Below, one piece after another: positions 41,130 to 49,650 of a DNA stretch of 64,000 nt. Each line of letters begins with the position of its first letter. Position 1 is the first letter of the stretch. The stretch covers positions 18,705 through 82,704 of the forward strand of contig JAZRUW010000015.1 in the NCBI GenBank assembly GCA_045652745.1, in the 5' to 3' direction. Both the position numbers and the translations under genes were made by a program. This DNA is from RGIG2041 sp045652745 (lineage in GTDB: Bacteria; Bacillota; Clostridia; UBA1381; UMGS1253). Below the pieces are notes generated by a model, which saw only the letters and a list, made by a program, of their open reading frames with translations, ran no database searches and had not been told where the DNA came from.

Positions 41130-41366
41130 TCAACATATCGATTTCCTGCAGACCTGCGACTGCTGAGCAGTTTGACCGTTGCTGTTGTACCAGCCACATA
41201 GGAAGTTTCGGTGATTTTTCGCACAAAACTGTCTGCTGCATTTGCTGCACATATCCACGCCTGTTTTAAATTCGGTCGGGCTTTCGCAGTTGACAACCTG
41301 TCGCCAGAATTGCAGATATTCGTCTTTCATACTGTCAATTATTTTTATGCGTTTACCCAAATCCAT
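41130..41366 (-). pseudogene. truncated, frame-shifted M20 peptidase remnant
   Basis: The ORF begins with a good RBS and MDLGKRIKIIDSMKDEYLQFWRQVVNCESPTEFKTGVDMC, which aligns with residues ~9-38 of the intact M20 peptidase at 1351 (EEYIKIWEDVCNIESPTKYKAGVDAV). After GVDMC the frame departs from any peptidase sequence and stops at 78 codons, before the first metal motif GHMD. It is a decayed N-terminal fragment between the carB terminator and the aromatic promoter. Confidence 0.72.
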
Positions 41367-41385
41367 TTTATCACCCCAAGGGAAA

Positions 41386-41409
41386 AAGGGCAGAAAAAAT
41401 CTGCCCTTG
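41386..41409 (-). terminator. intrinsic terminator of the arginine operon
   Basis: AAGGGCAG, loop, CTGCCCTT and a T-run on the minus strand, seven bases after the carB-dapF stop. Confidence 0.85.
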
Positions 41410-41415
41410 GTTTCA

Positions 41416-44400
41416 TTAGTATTCAATTACGCCCTCGTATACGAGTTCTGCGTTACCCGTCAGGTATACAGCTTTATCTGTATAGCGAACGATGAGCTCG
41501 CCACCCTTGACGCGAACAACGATGTCCTCGTCTTTTAAGCAGTAGCCGTTTTCAACAGCTGCAACTACGGCCGCACACGCGCCTGTACCGCAGGCCGGTG
41601 TTTCGCCGTTGCCGCGCTCCCATACGCGCATACGGATGGTTTTGTTGTCAACCACGCGTACGAATTCTGTATTGATACGTTCCGGGAAGAGTTCGCTGTT
41701 TTCAAATTGCGGTCCGATTTCGGCAACGTCAATATTGTCTACACGGTCGCAGAATACGACGCAGTGCGGATTGCCCATGGAAACACAGGAAATATTGTAT
41801 GTCTTGCCGCCGATGGTGACAGGCTCGTTGATAATTTTTTCTTTATCAAAGTTTGCCGGCAGTTTTTCCGGTGCAAATTCTGCCTTGCCCATGTTCACAC
41901 AAGCACTGCGCACCAGACCGTTGTAGAGGTATACTTTTACCTCTTTAATACCGCTGGCGGTTTCGATGGTCATCTTTTCTTTCTTGACAAAATCATTGTC
42001 GTAGAGATATTTAGCAACACAACGGATGGAGTTGCCGGCCATCTGACCTTCGCTGCCGTCTACGTTGAACATGCGCATCTTCATATCGGCAATGTGTGAT
42101 TTTTCAATCAAAACCATACCGTCGCCGCCGATGCCGTAATGACGGTCGGTAAAGTTGATAGCGAGCGGTTCCGGACAAGTGATTTTGCCCTTATAGTTGT
42201 CGAAGAAGATATAGTCATCGCCCGTGCCCTGCATTTTGAGGAACTTGAGTTTTTGTTTGTTTGTTCTGAGCGCGGTGATGTTTACAAGTTCGGTATTTTG
42301 TTGGTTAAAGCGACTTAAGATGATATCTGCGAGGGCATTTGCGGTATCCGGGCTGGTAAGACAGGCTACGGACAGACGAAGTGCCTGCATATGCAGTTTG
42401 ATGTACGCTTCAATTTCCTCCGGCTTGCCGCCGTTGGTGTAAACGATGTAATCAAATGCCTTGTTTTCCAGCATTTCGCTGACGTTTTCATCGGCAACGG
42501 CAACGACATCAATGCCGAGCGCTTCGATTAATTCTGCGCATGCCGGAGCAGCATAGATTTTGATTTTTGCATCGTCGAATTTCTTTGCAAGCTGCAGAAG
42601 CTCGTAGCGGTCTTTCATGTGCATGTTGATATACACGCCGTTTCTGCCCTGCAGATTAAAGCCTGCGGAAACCAGACCCTTAAAGAGTGCTTCGTTTAAG
42701 GTTCTGCCGATACCGAGCACTTCACCGGTGGACTTCATTTCCGGACCGAGAATCGAGTTGATGCCCGAAAGCTTTTCAAACGAGAACACCGGTACCTTTA
42801 CGGTAAAGTACGGGGAGGATTTATACAATCCCGTGCCGTAACCGAGCGATTTTAAAGGCTCGCCCTGCATTACGCGTGTCGCCAAATCGACCATCGGAAC
42901 ACCCGTTACCTTACTGATGTACGGTACGGTTCTCGATGCACGCGGATTTACCTCGATAACGTAAAGCTCATTTTGGTAAATGAGGTACTGAATGTTGATT
43001 AAGCCCTGTGTCTTTAAAGAAAGCGCAAGTTTTTCGGAGCAGGAGATAATCTTTTCGAGCATGATGTCGCTTACGCTAAACGGCGGATATACGGCAATCG
43101 AGTCACCGCTGTGTACGCCGGCACGTTCTACGTGTTCCATGATACCCGGAATGAGGACATCTTCACCGTCGGAGATAACGTCCACCTCGAGTTCCTTACC
43201 CATCATATATTTGTCGATGAGCACCGGATTTTCTATTCTTTGCGCCAAAATCATGTTCATGTAGCGTTCTACGTCTTCGTTGGTATGTGCGATGGTCATG
43301 TTCTGACCGCCGATAACATAGGACGGACGAAGCAGTACCGGGAAGCCTAAAGTGTTTGCCGCTTCAAGCGCACCTGCCATATCCATAGCGGTGAGCGCCT
43401 GCGGACGCTTGATGGAAAAACGCTCCAAAAGTGCGTCAAACTGTTCGCGGTCTTCGGCCATATCAATGCTCTCCGCGCTGGTACCTAAAATCTTGATACC
43501 GCTTTCGGATAAGAATTTAACCAGCTTGATTGCAGTCTGGCCACCGAAGGCAACTACGACACCGCTCGGCTTTTCCACCTCAATGACGTTCATAACGTCT
43601 TCCGGTGTCAGCGGTTCGAAATACAAACGGTCTGCTGTATCGAAGTCTGTGGAAACGGTTTCCGGATTGTTATTGATAATGACAACCTCGTAGCCCATTT
43701 TCTTGAGTGTCCATACACAGTGTACGGAAGAGTAGTCAAACTCAATACCCTGGCCGATACGAATCGGGCCGGAGCCGAGCACGATGATTTTTTCGCCGGT
43801 AGTTTCCAGTTCGCGCGCTTCACAATGGTTGTCGTAACTGGAGTAGAAATACGGGGTTTGCGCCTTAAACTCGCCGCCGCAGGTATCTACCATCTTGTAG
43901 ACACAACTTTTGTGCATCGGCACTTTGCAGCCCGAAAGTCTTTCCAATGCTGCATCCGGATAGCCGAGTTTTTTACCTTCCAGATATTTTGCTTCATCTA
44001 AATTGCCCGGAAGCGAATTCTCGAATGCAACCAGATTTAAAAGTTTAGACAAAAACCACTTGTCAATTCTGGTGATTTCGTGAATTCTGTCCAGACTTAC
44101 GCCGCGGCGAAGCGCTTCGTAAACTGCAAAAATTCTCTGGTCGTCCATGCGCGCCATTGCGGCTTCGATGTCCTCTTCTTCCTGCATCTTCTTCAGTTGC
44201 AGGGTGTCGAGGCCGATTTCTGCACCGCGTACCGCTTTCATAATCGCCATTTCAAAAGTCGGACCGATGGACATAACCTCACCGGTGGCTTTCATGGCTG
44301 TGCCGAGCTTGCGCTGTGCGTAAACGAACTTATCAAACGGCCATTTCGGGAATTTTACAACAATATAGTCAACAGCCGGCTCGAAGCACGCCCATGTGCT

Positions 44401-45420
44401 GCCGGTTACGTCGTTTCTGATTTCGTCTAAGGTATAGCCAAGCGCAATTTTGGTGGTTACCTTTGCAATCGGATAGCCTGTTGCCTTACTTGCAAGCGCA
44501 CTTGAACGCGATACGCGCGGGTTTACCTCGATAACCGCATAGTCAAAGCTGTTCGGGTCAAGGGCAAACTGTACGTTACAGCCGCCTTCGATTTTCAGCG
44601 CGGTGATGATGTCGAGCGCCGCCTGGCTGAGCATAGTGTATTCTTTTTTGGAGAGTGTTACGGCCGGAGCCACAACGATGGAGTCACCGGTATGAATACC
44701 TACCGGGTCAAAGTTTTCCATCGAGCAGATGGTGATGGCGTTGCCGGCGGCATCGCGCATAACCTCAAACTCTACTTCTTTCCAGCCGTAGATGTATTTT
44801 TCTACAAGAATCTGTGTAATCGGGGAGAGCAAAAGACCATTTGCGGCGATTTTGCGGAATTCATCCTCATTATAGGCCACACCGCCGCCTGCACCGCCTA
44901 AGGTAAAGGCCGGACGGATGATGACCGGATAGCCGATGCGCGTTGCAATTTCGGTTGCAGCCTCCAAATCCGTTGCAATATCTGACGGGATACACGGCTG
45001 ACCGAGTTCGAGCATCGTCTGCTTAAACAAATCGCGGTCTTCGGCTTTGATGATGGCTTCTTCATTTGTACCGATGAGTTTTACACCCATGCGGGACAAA
45101 AAGCCTTCCTCGGAAAGTTGCATTGCAATTGTCAGACCGGTCTGCCCGCCGAGAGAAGCGAGCAAACTGTCCGGACGCTCTTTTTCAATAATACGCTTAA
45201 TGGTTTCCGGCGTAAGCGGCTCTAAATAGATTTCGTCCGCCATGGCCTTATCGGTCATGATGGTTGCCGGATTGGAATTCACAAGCACGATGTCGAGGCC
45301 CGCGTCTTTTAATACGCGGCAAGCCTGCGTGCCTGCATAGTCAAATTCTGCGGCCTGGCCGATTACAATCGGGCCGGAGCCGATGACGAGTACTTTTTTA
45401 ATATTCGGATTTAACGGCAT
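41416..45420 (-). CDS. carB: carbamoyl-phosphate synthase large subunit fused to diaminopimelate epimerase
   Basis: A 1334-residue fusion. Residues 1-~1054 are a complete CarB: VLVIGSGPIVIGQAAEFDYAG and RPAFTLGGAGGG in the first ATP-grasp half, IVLGSGPIRIGQGIEFDYS and RPSYVIGGQNM in the second, and a C-terminal MGS-like domain ending near ADIILSRFN. Residues ~1055-1334 (DNA 41416 to about 42258) are DapF: FLKMQGTGDDYIFFD, GQMAGNSIRCVAKY with Cys1134, SMGNPHC, NTEFVRVV, VWERGNGET and ACGTGACA with Cys1277. Both DapF catalytic cysteines are kept; the usual GND is GDD. No internal RBS or stop separates the parts. AGGTGA precedes ATG 45420, one base after the carA stop; a GTG three codons earlier is possible. 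Confidence 0.93.
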   Translation of the reverse strand: MPLNPNIKKVLVIGSGPIVIGQAAEFDYAGTQACRVLKDAGLDIVLVNSNPATIMTDKAMADEIYLEPLTPETIKRIIEKERPDSLLASLGGQTGLTIAMQLSEEGFLSRMGVKLIGTNEEAIIKAEDRDLFKQTMLELGQPCIPSDIATDLEAATEIATRIGYPVIIRPAFTLGGAGGGVAYNEDEFRKIAANGLLLSPITQILVEKYIYGWKEVEFEVMRDAAGNAITICSMENFDPVGIHTGDSIVVAPAVTLSKKEYTMLSQAALDIITALKIEGGCNVQFALDPNSFDYAVIEVNPRVSRSSALASKATGYPIAKVTTKIALGYTLDEIRNDVTGSTWACFEPAVDYIVVKFPKWPFDKFVYAQRKLGTAMKATGEVMSIGPTFEMAIMKAVRGAEIGLDTLQLKKMQEEEDIEAAMARMDDQRIFAVYEALRRGVSLDRIHEITRIDKWFLSKLLNLVAFENSLPGNLDEAKYLEGKKLGYPDAALERLSGCKVPMHKSCVYKMVDTCGGEFKAQTPYFYSSYDNHCEARELETTGEKIIVLGSGPIRIGQGIEFDYSSVHCVWTLKKMGYEVVIINNNPETVSTDFDTADRLYFEPLTPEDVMNVIEVEKPSGVVVAFGGQTAIKLVKFLSESGIKILGTSAESIDMAEDREQFDALLERFSIKRPQALTAMDMAGALEAANTLGFPVLLRPSYVIGGQNMTIAHTNEDVERYMNMILAQRIENPVLIDKYMMGKELEVDVISDGEDVLIPGIMEHVERAGVHSGDSIAVYPPFSVSDIMLEKIISCSEKLALSLKTQGLINIQYLIYQNELYVIEVNPRASRTVPYISKVTGVPMVDLATRVMQGEPLKSLGYGTGLYKSSPYFTVKVPVFSFEKLSGINSILGPEMKSTGEVLGIGRTLNEALFKGLVSAGFNLQGRNGVYINMHMKDRYELLQLAKKFDDAKIKIYAAPACAELIEALGIDVVAVADENVSEMLENKAFDYIVYTNGGKPEEIEAYIKLHMQALRLSVACLTSPDTANALADIILSRFNQQNTELVNITALRTNKQKLKFLKMQGTGDDYIFFDNYKGKITCPEPLAINFTDRHYGIGGDGMVLIEKSHIADMKMRMFNVDGSEGQMAGNSIRCVAKYLYDNDFVKKEKMTIETASGIKEVKVYLYNGLVRSACVNMGKAEFAPEKLPANFDKEKIINEPVTIGGKTYNISCVSMGNPHCVVFCDRVDNIDVAEIGPQFENSELFPERINTEFVRVVDNKTIRMRVWERGNGETPACGTGACAAVVAAVENGYCLKDEDIVVRVKGGELIVRYTDKAVYLTGNAELVYEGVIEY

Positions 45421-45421
45421 A

Positions 45422-46450
45422 TCATTCACCTACCATTTCCATAAATTTATCAAACAGGAATGCGGCGCGCTGCGGCTCAAACTGCAGACCCATCGCCTTT
45501 TTGCTTTCGTAGAGTACACCTTCGCAGGTTTCGTCGTTTGCATTGACGAAGCGAACGGTTGCATCTTCCGGAAGCGTGTCGGCTACAACGGCATAGCCGT
45601 GATTTTGCGCCGTGATGTAAACTCTGCCGGTTTCTAAATCGCGCACCGGTACGTTGGCACCGCGGTGACCGACCTTTAATTTTTCGGTTTTTGCACCTGC
45701 GGCCAATGCTAAAATTTGATGACCGAGGCCCATGCCCAAAATCGGCTTTTTGCCGAGGATAGAGCGCACGGTTTCGATGACATCCGTGTTTTCGGCCGGA
45801 TTGCCCGGACCTGCAGACAGGACAATTGCGTCGTAGGTCAAAAGTTTGTCCGCTTCTATGTTATACGGAAGTTCAGTTACATGACAGCCGCGGGCATTAA
45901 ACGTTTCTGCAAGCCCCTGCGTTGCACCGAGGTTTAACACGGCGATGCTGTATTTCGGATTTTCTGCCATGTGTACGTTCATTTTGCCGTCGGATACGGC
46001 TTGAACTGCATCGTGAATGGCAAAGTATTCTATCTTGCCATCCTCCGGAAGTTCGGAAACGATTTTAGCCGTCATGGAACCCTCTTCACGAAGAATACGT
46101 GTGAGTTCACGAGTGTCCACACCGTAGATACCTACGATGCCGCGCTCTTTTAAGAATGTATCCAGATCGCCTTCGCAACGGAAGTTGGACGGTGCGGTGC
46201 ACAAATCGCGGATAACATAACCTGCTGCGTATACCTTGTCGCTTTGGATATCTTCCGTGACTATGCCGTAGTTACCGATGAGCGGAAAGGTTTGCAGTAC
46301 AATCTGACCGTAATAGCAGGCATCTGTCAGGGTTTCCATATAACTGCCCATCGTAGTGGTGAACACTAACTCGCCGAGTGCATCGCCCTCAGCGCCGAAG
46401 CGTGTACCTTCAAAAACTTGTCCGTTTTTTAATACAATATATGCTTTCAT
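45422..46450 (-). CDS. carA: carbamoyl-phosphate synthase small subunit lacking the glutaminase triad
   Basis: A 342-residue CarA homologue. The N-terminal CPSase domain (LKNGQVFEGTRFGAEGDALGELVFTT, LIGNYGIV) and the class I glutamine amidotransferase fold (LSAGPGNP, LGLGHQ-like region, NHGYAV) are both present. The nucleophile elbow, normally GICLGHQ, reads GMGLGHQ, so Cys is replaced by Gly241. The C-terminal HPE of the family reads EPQ (Glu325, Gln327). All three residues equivalent to the E. coli Cys269/His353/Glu355 triad are therefore changed. The subunit should not hydrolyse glutamine; the enzyme probably uses free ammonia. It is co-transcribed between argF and carB. GGGAGA precedes ATG 46450. 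Confidence 0.92.
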   Translation of the reverse strand: MKAYIVLKNGQVFEGTRFGAEGDALGELVFTTTMGSYMETLTDACYYGQIVLQTFPLIGNYGIVTEDIQSDKVYAAGYVIRDLCTAPSNFRCEGDLDTFLKERGIVGIYGVDTRELTRILREEGSMTAKIVSELPEDGKIEYFAIHDAVQAVSDGKMNVHMAENPKYSIAVLNLGATQGLAETFNARGCHVTELPYNIEADKLLTYDAIVLSAGPGNPAENTDVIETVRSILGKKPILGMGLGHQILALAAGAKTEKLKVGHRGANVPVRDLETGRVYITAQNHGYAVVADTLPEDATVRFVNANDETCEGVLYESKKAMGLQFEPQRAAFLFDKFMEMVGE

Positions 46451-46452
46451 AC

Positions 46453-47358
46453 TCATTCTCCCATGCATTTTACCAACACGGCTTTTTGCGCGTGCAGTCT
46501 GTTTTCTGCCTCGTCGAAAATTTCGTTTGCGTGTGCTTCAAATACCTCAGCAGTGATTTCCTCGCCGCGGTGTGCCGGCAGACAGTGCAGAACCATCGCA
46601 TCCGGCTTTGCAACAGCCATTACGCTGTCATTGATTTGATAATCTTTAAAGATTTTCTTTCGCTCGGCTGCTTCGGCTTCCTGCCCCATGGAGGCCCATA
46701 CGTCGGTGTAGAGCACATCGGCATCCTTGGCCGCTTCCAATATGGAGTCGGTGCAGGTAAATTTCCCATTTTCACTTGCCCATTTCATTAAATCGGCATC
46801 CGGCTTGTAGTCCCCCGGGCAGGCAATTGCAACTTCCATGCCCATTTTGATGCCGCCGACAATTAAGGAGTTTGCCATGTTGTTACCGTCGCCGATGAAG
46901 CAAAGTTTTAAACCCTCCAGGCGTGTTTTGTGTTCGCGGATGGTCATTAAGTCAGCAAGTACCTGACACGGATGTGCGTAATCGGTAAGGCCGTTGATGA
47001 CCGGAATGGAGCCGTATTTTGCTAAATCCTCTACCTCTTTTTGGGTGTAGGTGCGAATCATAATGCCGTCAATAAATCTCGAAAGAACTCTTGCAGTATC
47101 CTCTACGGGTTCGCCACGGCCGATTTGCAGGTCGTTGGAACTTAAAAACAACGGATATCCGCCGAGTTCGTACATACCGACCTCGAAGGAAACGCGCGTT
47201 CTGGTGGATGATTTTTCGAAAATCAGACCGAGTGTTTTGCCTTCGAGATGCTTGTGTGCAATCCCGTTCTTTTTTTCGTATTTGAGCTGATCTGCCAGAT
47301 TGAGTGTATCCACAATGTCTTTTGCGGACCAGTCAGAAAGCTTTAACAGATGCTTCAT
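46453..47358 (-). CDS. argF: ornithine carbamoyltransferase
   Basis: A 301-residue enzyme that joins carbamoyl phosphate and ornithine to citrulline. Carbamoyl-phosphate site STRTR at 51-55, DYAHPCQVLAD near 125-135, and the ornithine site LHCLPAHRGEE are present. Its start overlaps the argD stop region by four bases and its stop is two bases before carA, so production of carbamoyl phosphate and its use are coupled in one transcript. Confidence 0.95.
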   Translation of the reverse strand: MKHLLKLSDWSAKDIVDTLNLADQLKYEKKNGIAHKHLEGKTLGLIFEKSSTRTRVSFEVGMYELGGYPLFLSSNDLQIGRGEPVEDTARVLSRFIDGIMIRTYTQKEVEDLAKYGSIPVINGLTDYAHPCQVLADLMTIREHKTRLEGLKLCFIGDGNNMANSLIVGGIKMGMEVAIACPGDYKPDADLMKWASENGKFTCTDSILEAAKDADVLYTDVWASMGQEAEAAERKKIFKDYQINDSVMAVAKPDAMVLHCLPAHRGEEITAEVFEAHANEIFDEAENRLHAQKAVLVKCMGE

Positions 47359-48512
47359 GCTTCAATCACTCCTTTTAATATTTCAAGACCGTAGTCTAAT
47401 TCTGCATAGGATATATTCAGTGCCGGAAGCAGTCTGACTTTTGTCTTTGCTGTCAGCACGAGTAAGCCTTTTTCCATGCAAGCCTTTACAATGTCACCTG
47501 CGGGCTTGTCCGTTTCAATGCCGAGCATCAAGCCTTTGCCTGATACGGACTTGACACCGCGGATTTCGGAAAGCTTTTTGCAGATGTAGGCGCTTTTTTC
47601 GCGCACCTGCGCAAGCAGGGCATCGTCGATACGCTCTAAAATGCTCAGCGCGCCTGCGCAGCATACGGGGTTTCCGCCAAACGTGGAGCCGTGTGTGCTC
47701 GGTGGGAGAATATCTTTTAATTTTTCGTTAAACATGGTTGCGCCGAGCGGCAGACCGCCGGCAAGACCTTTTGCGGTGGATACAATGTCTGGTGTGAGGC
47801 AGGTGTCCATATAAGAATACAGATTGCCCGTTCTGCCGTTACCGGTCTGTACCTCATCTATAATAAGAAGTATATCTTTTTCTGTGGTGATTTTTTCAAT
47901 ACATGCCATAAATTCTTCGGTCAGCGGCATTACACCGCCCTCGCCCTGCACGGTTTCTACCATGATGGCTGCCGTACGTTCGCTTATTTTTTCCAAAAGT
48001 GCCGCGCAGTCGTTGGCCGGCGTATAAACAAACCCTTCGGTAAACGGCGTAAAGTTTTTGTGAAATACGTCCTGGCCGGTTGCAGAAAGCGTCGTCACCG
48101 TTCTGCCGTGGAAACTGTTCACCAGCGTGATAATCTCATTTTTGTTTTCATCCGTGTCCGTACCGAATTTGCGCGCCGCCTTAATGGCACATTCATTTGC
48201 CTCTGCGCCCGAGTTGGAGAAAAACACCTTTGACATCCCTGTTTTTTCGCACAGCATCGCAGCCAAATCCGCGCACGGCTGTGTGTAGTAGAGATTGGAG
48301 GTGTGTGCCAACTTTGTAAGCTGCTCGGTTACGGCCTTTGTCCACGCCGCATCGCACAAACCGAATGTGTTTACCGCAATACCCGTTCCGAAATCGACAT
48401 AGGTTTTGCCGTCCTCATCCGTTAAGGTCGAACCCTTGCCTTCTTTTAATGCAATCGGAAATCGACCGTAAGTATGCATTATATATTGGTTGTCCTTCTC
48501 CATTGTAGTCAT
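47355..48512 (-). CDS. argD: acetylornithine aminotransferase
   Basis: A 385-residue PLP enzyme of class III aminotransferases. Visible are DFGTGIAVNTFGLCD, FFSNSGAEANECAIKAARKFG, NSFHGRT, LLIIDEVQTGNGRTG and the PLP lysine in STAKGLAGGLPLGA, with GSTFGGNPV after it. It makes N-acetylornithine. The start is uncertain: ATG 48512 (MTTMEKDNQ) has only GGTGAT; ATG 48503 is an alternative. It is separated from argB by 264 bases. Confidence 0.93.
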   Translation of the reverse strand: MTTMEKDNQYIMHTYGRFPIALKEGKGSTLTDEDGKTYVDFGTGIAVNTFGLCDAAWTKAVTEQLTKLAHTSNLYYTQPCADLAAMLCEKTGMSKVFFSNSGAEANECAIKAARKFGTDTDENKNEIITLVNSFHGRTVTTLSATGQDVFHKNFTPFTEGFVYTPANDCAALLEKISERTAAIMVETVQGEGGVMPLTEEFMACIEKITTEKDILLIIDEVQTGNGRTGNLYSYMDTCLTPDIVSTAKGLAGGLPLGATMFNEKLKDILPPSTHGSTFGGNPVCCAGALSILERIDDALLAQVREKSAYICKKLSEIRGVKSVSGKGLMLGIETDKPAGDIVKACMEKGLLVLTAKTKVRLLPALNISYAELDYGLEILKGVIEA

Positions 48513-48579
48513 GTGTATCACCAAAATTTCTTAATAGATTTAGGTTTCTGATGGTCATTTTGTTGTATTGCGTCGTTGT

Positions 48580-48614
48580 TATGTTCGCATATACAAGAGT
48601 ATTATGCGAACATA
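48580..48614. other. 12-bp perfect inverted repeat in the argB-argD gap
   Basis: TATGTTCGCATA and its exact complement around an 11-base loop. The gap 48513-48776 has no gene. The repeat resembles a hairpin without a T-run on the minus strand. It could be an operator, an mRNA-processing site or part of a relic. A promoter for argD was looked for and not found with confidence. Confidence 0.5.
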
Positions 48615-48776
48615 GCCGCCTAGCCCTACAAGCAAAATGCCGCATCAGATGTTGGTTGTAGTTTTTAAATGTGTGTACGTTTAATGAGAAAATTTGTGTG
48701 TAAGACGAGGCGGCACCGCAGCGCTATATGTCTATATGCGCGAGGATGCCAACGAAGTATTACACCAAATTTACCA

Positions 48777-49628
48777 TTAAAAGAACATGGTGCCGATACC
48801 TTCGTCCGTGAGTACTTCAATGAGGATAGAGTGCGGTACTCTGCCGTCGATAATAAACACGCGCTTTACGCCCTGACGGATGGCTTCAATGCAACATTCC
48901 ACTTTCGGAATCATACCGCCGGAAATGACGCCCTGGCTTACAAGTTGCGGGGCTTCGCTGACATTGACCTTGCGAATCAAGGTAGACTCGTCGTCTTTGT
49001 CCATTAAAAGACCCGGAATGTCCGTCATGGAAATAAAGCCTTCTGCCTGTAGAGCACCTGCAATTTTTGCGGCCGCCGTATCGGCGTTGATGTTGTAAAT
49101 GTTGCCTTCATTGTCACAGCCTACCGTGGAGATGACCGGGATATAGCCTGCATCAAGCACATCTAAAATCGGTTGGGTGTTGATGTTGGTGATTTCGCCG
49201 ACAAAGCCGAGACGCTTGTCTTTCACCTTTGCCTCAATCATATGACCGTCTGCACCGCAAAGGCCGATAGCTTTTCCGCCTTTCATGTGCATTAAGTTTA
49301 CAAGGCCTTTATTCAGTTTGCCCGAAAGCACCATTTGTACGACATCTACGGTTTCCTCGTCCGTTACACGCAGACCATCCACGAATTCGCTCTTTTTGCC
49401 GATTTTGGTCAGCATCTGCGAAATTTCCGGACCACCGCCATGTACCAGTACGACTTTGATACCGATCAAGGACAAAAGAACAATGTCGCCCATTACGGCT
49501 TCTTTGAGTTCGTCGTTAATCATGGCGTTACCGCCGTATTTTACGACGAGGATTTTGTTGTTGTATTTTTGTATGTACGGCAGCGCCTCTGTTAAGATTT
49601 GCGCACGTTCAAGCATTGTTAAATTCAT
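48777..49628 (-). CDS. argB: acetylglutamate kinase
   Basis: A 283-residue kinase of N-acetylglutamate. It has VVKYGGNAM, VLVHGGGPEISQML near 60-73, GLCGADG, NINADTAAAKIAGAL and SGGMIPKVECC. The extra N-terminal helix (LERAQILTEALPYIQKYNNK) is the feature linked to arginine feedback inhibition in other NAGKs, which fits a cyclic ArgJ-type pathway where this step is controlled. It lies 22 bases after argJ. Confidence 0.95.
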   Translation of the reverse strand: MNLTMLERAQILTEALPYIQKYNNKILVVKYGGNAMINDELKEAVMGDIVLLSLIGIKVVLVHGGGPEISQMLTKIGKKSEFVDGLRVTDEETVDVVQMVLSGKLNKGLVNLMHMKGGKAIGLCGADGHMIEAKVKDKRLGFVGEITNINTQPILDVLDAGYIPVISTVGCDNEGNIYNINADTAAAKIAGALQAEGFISMTDIPGLLMDKDDESTLIRKVNVSEAPQLVSQGVISGGMIPKVECCIEAIRQGVKRVFIIDGRVPHSILIEVLTDEGIGTMFF

Positions 49629-49650
49629 TTTCGTTACCGCCTTTCCGTTC

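Noticed and set aside
42220..42270. Separate dapF start inside the carB frame
   Set aside because: The Met of MQGTGDD has no purine-rich ribosome-binding site, and the frame is continuous; a fusion is the simpler reading.
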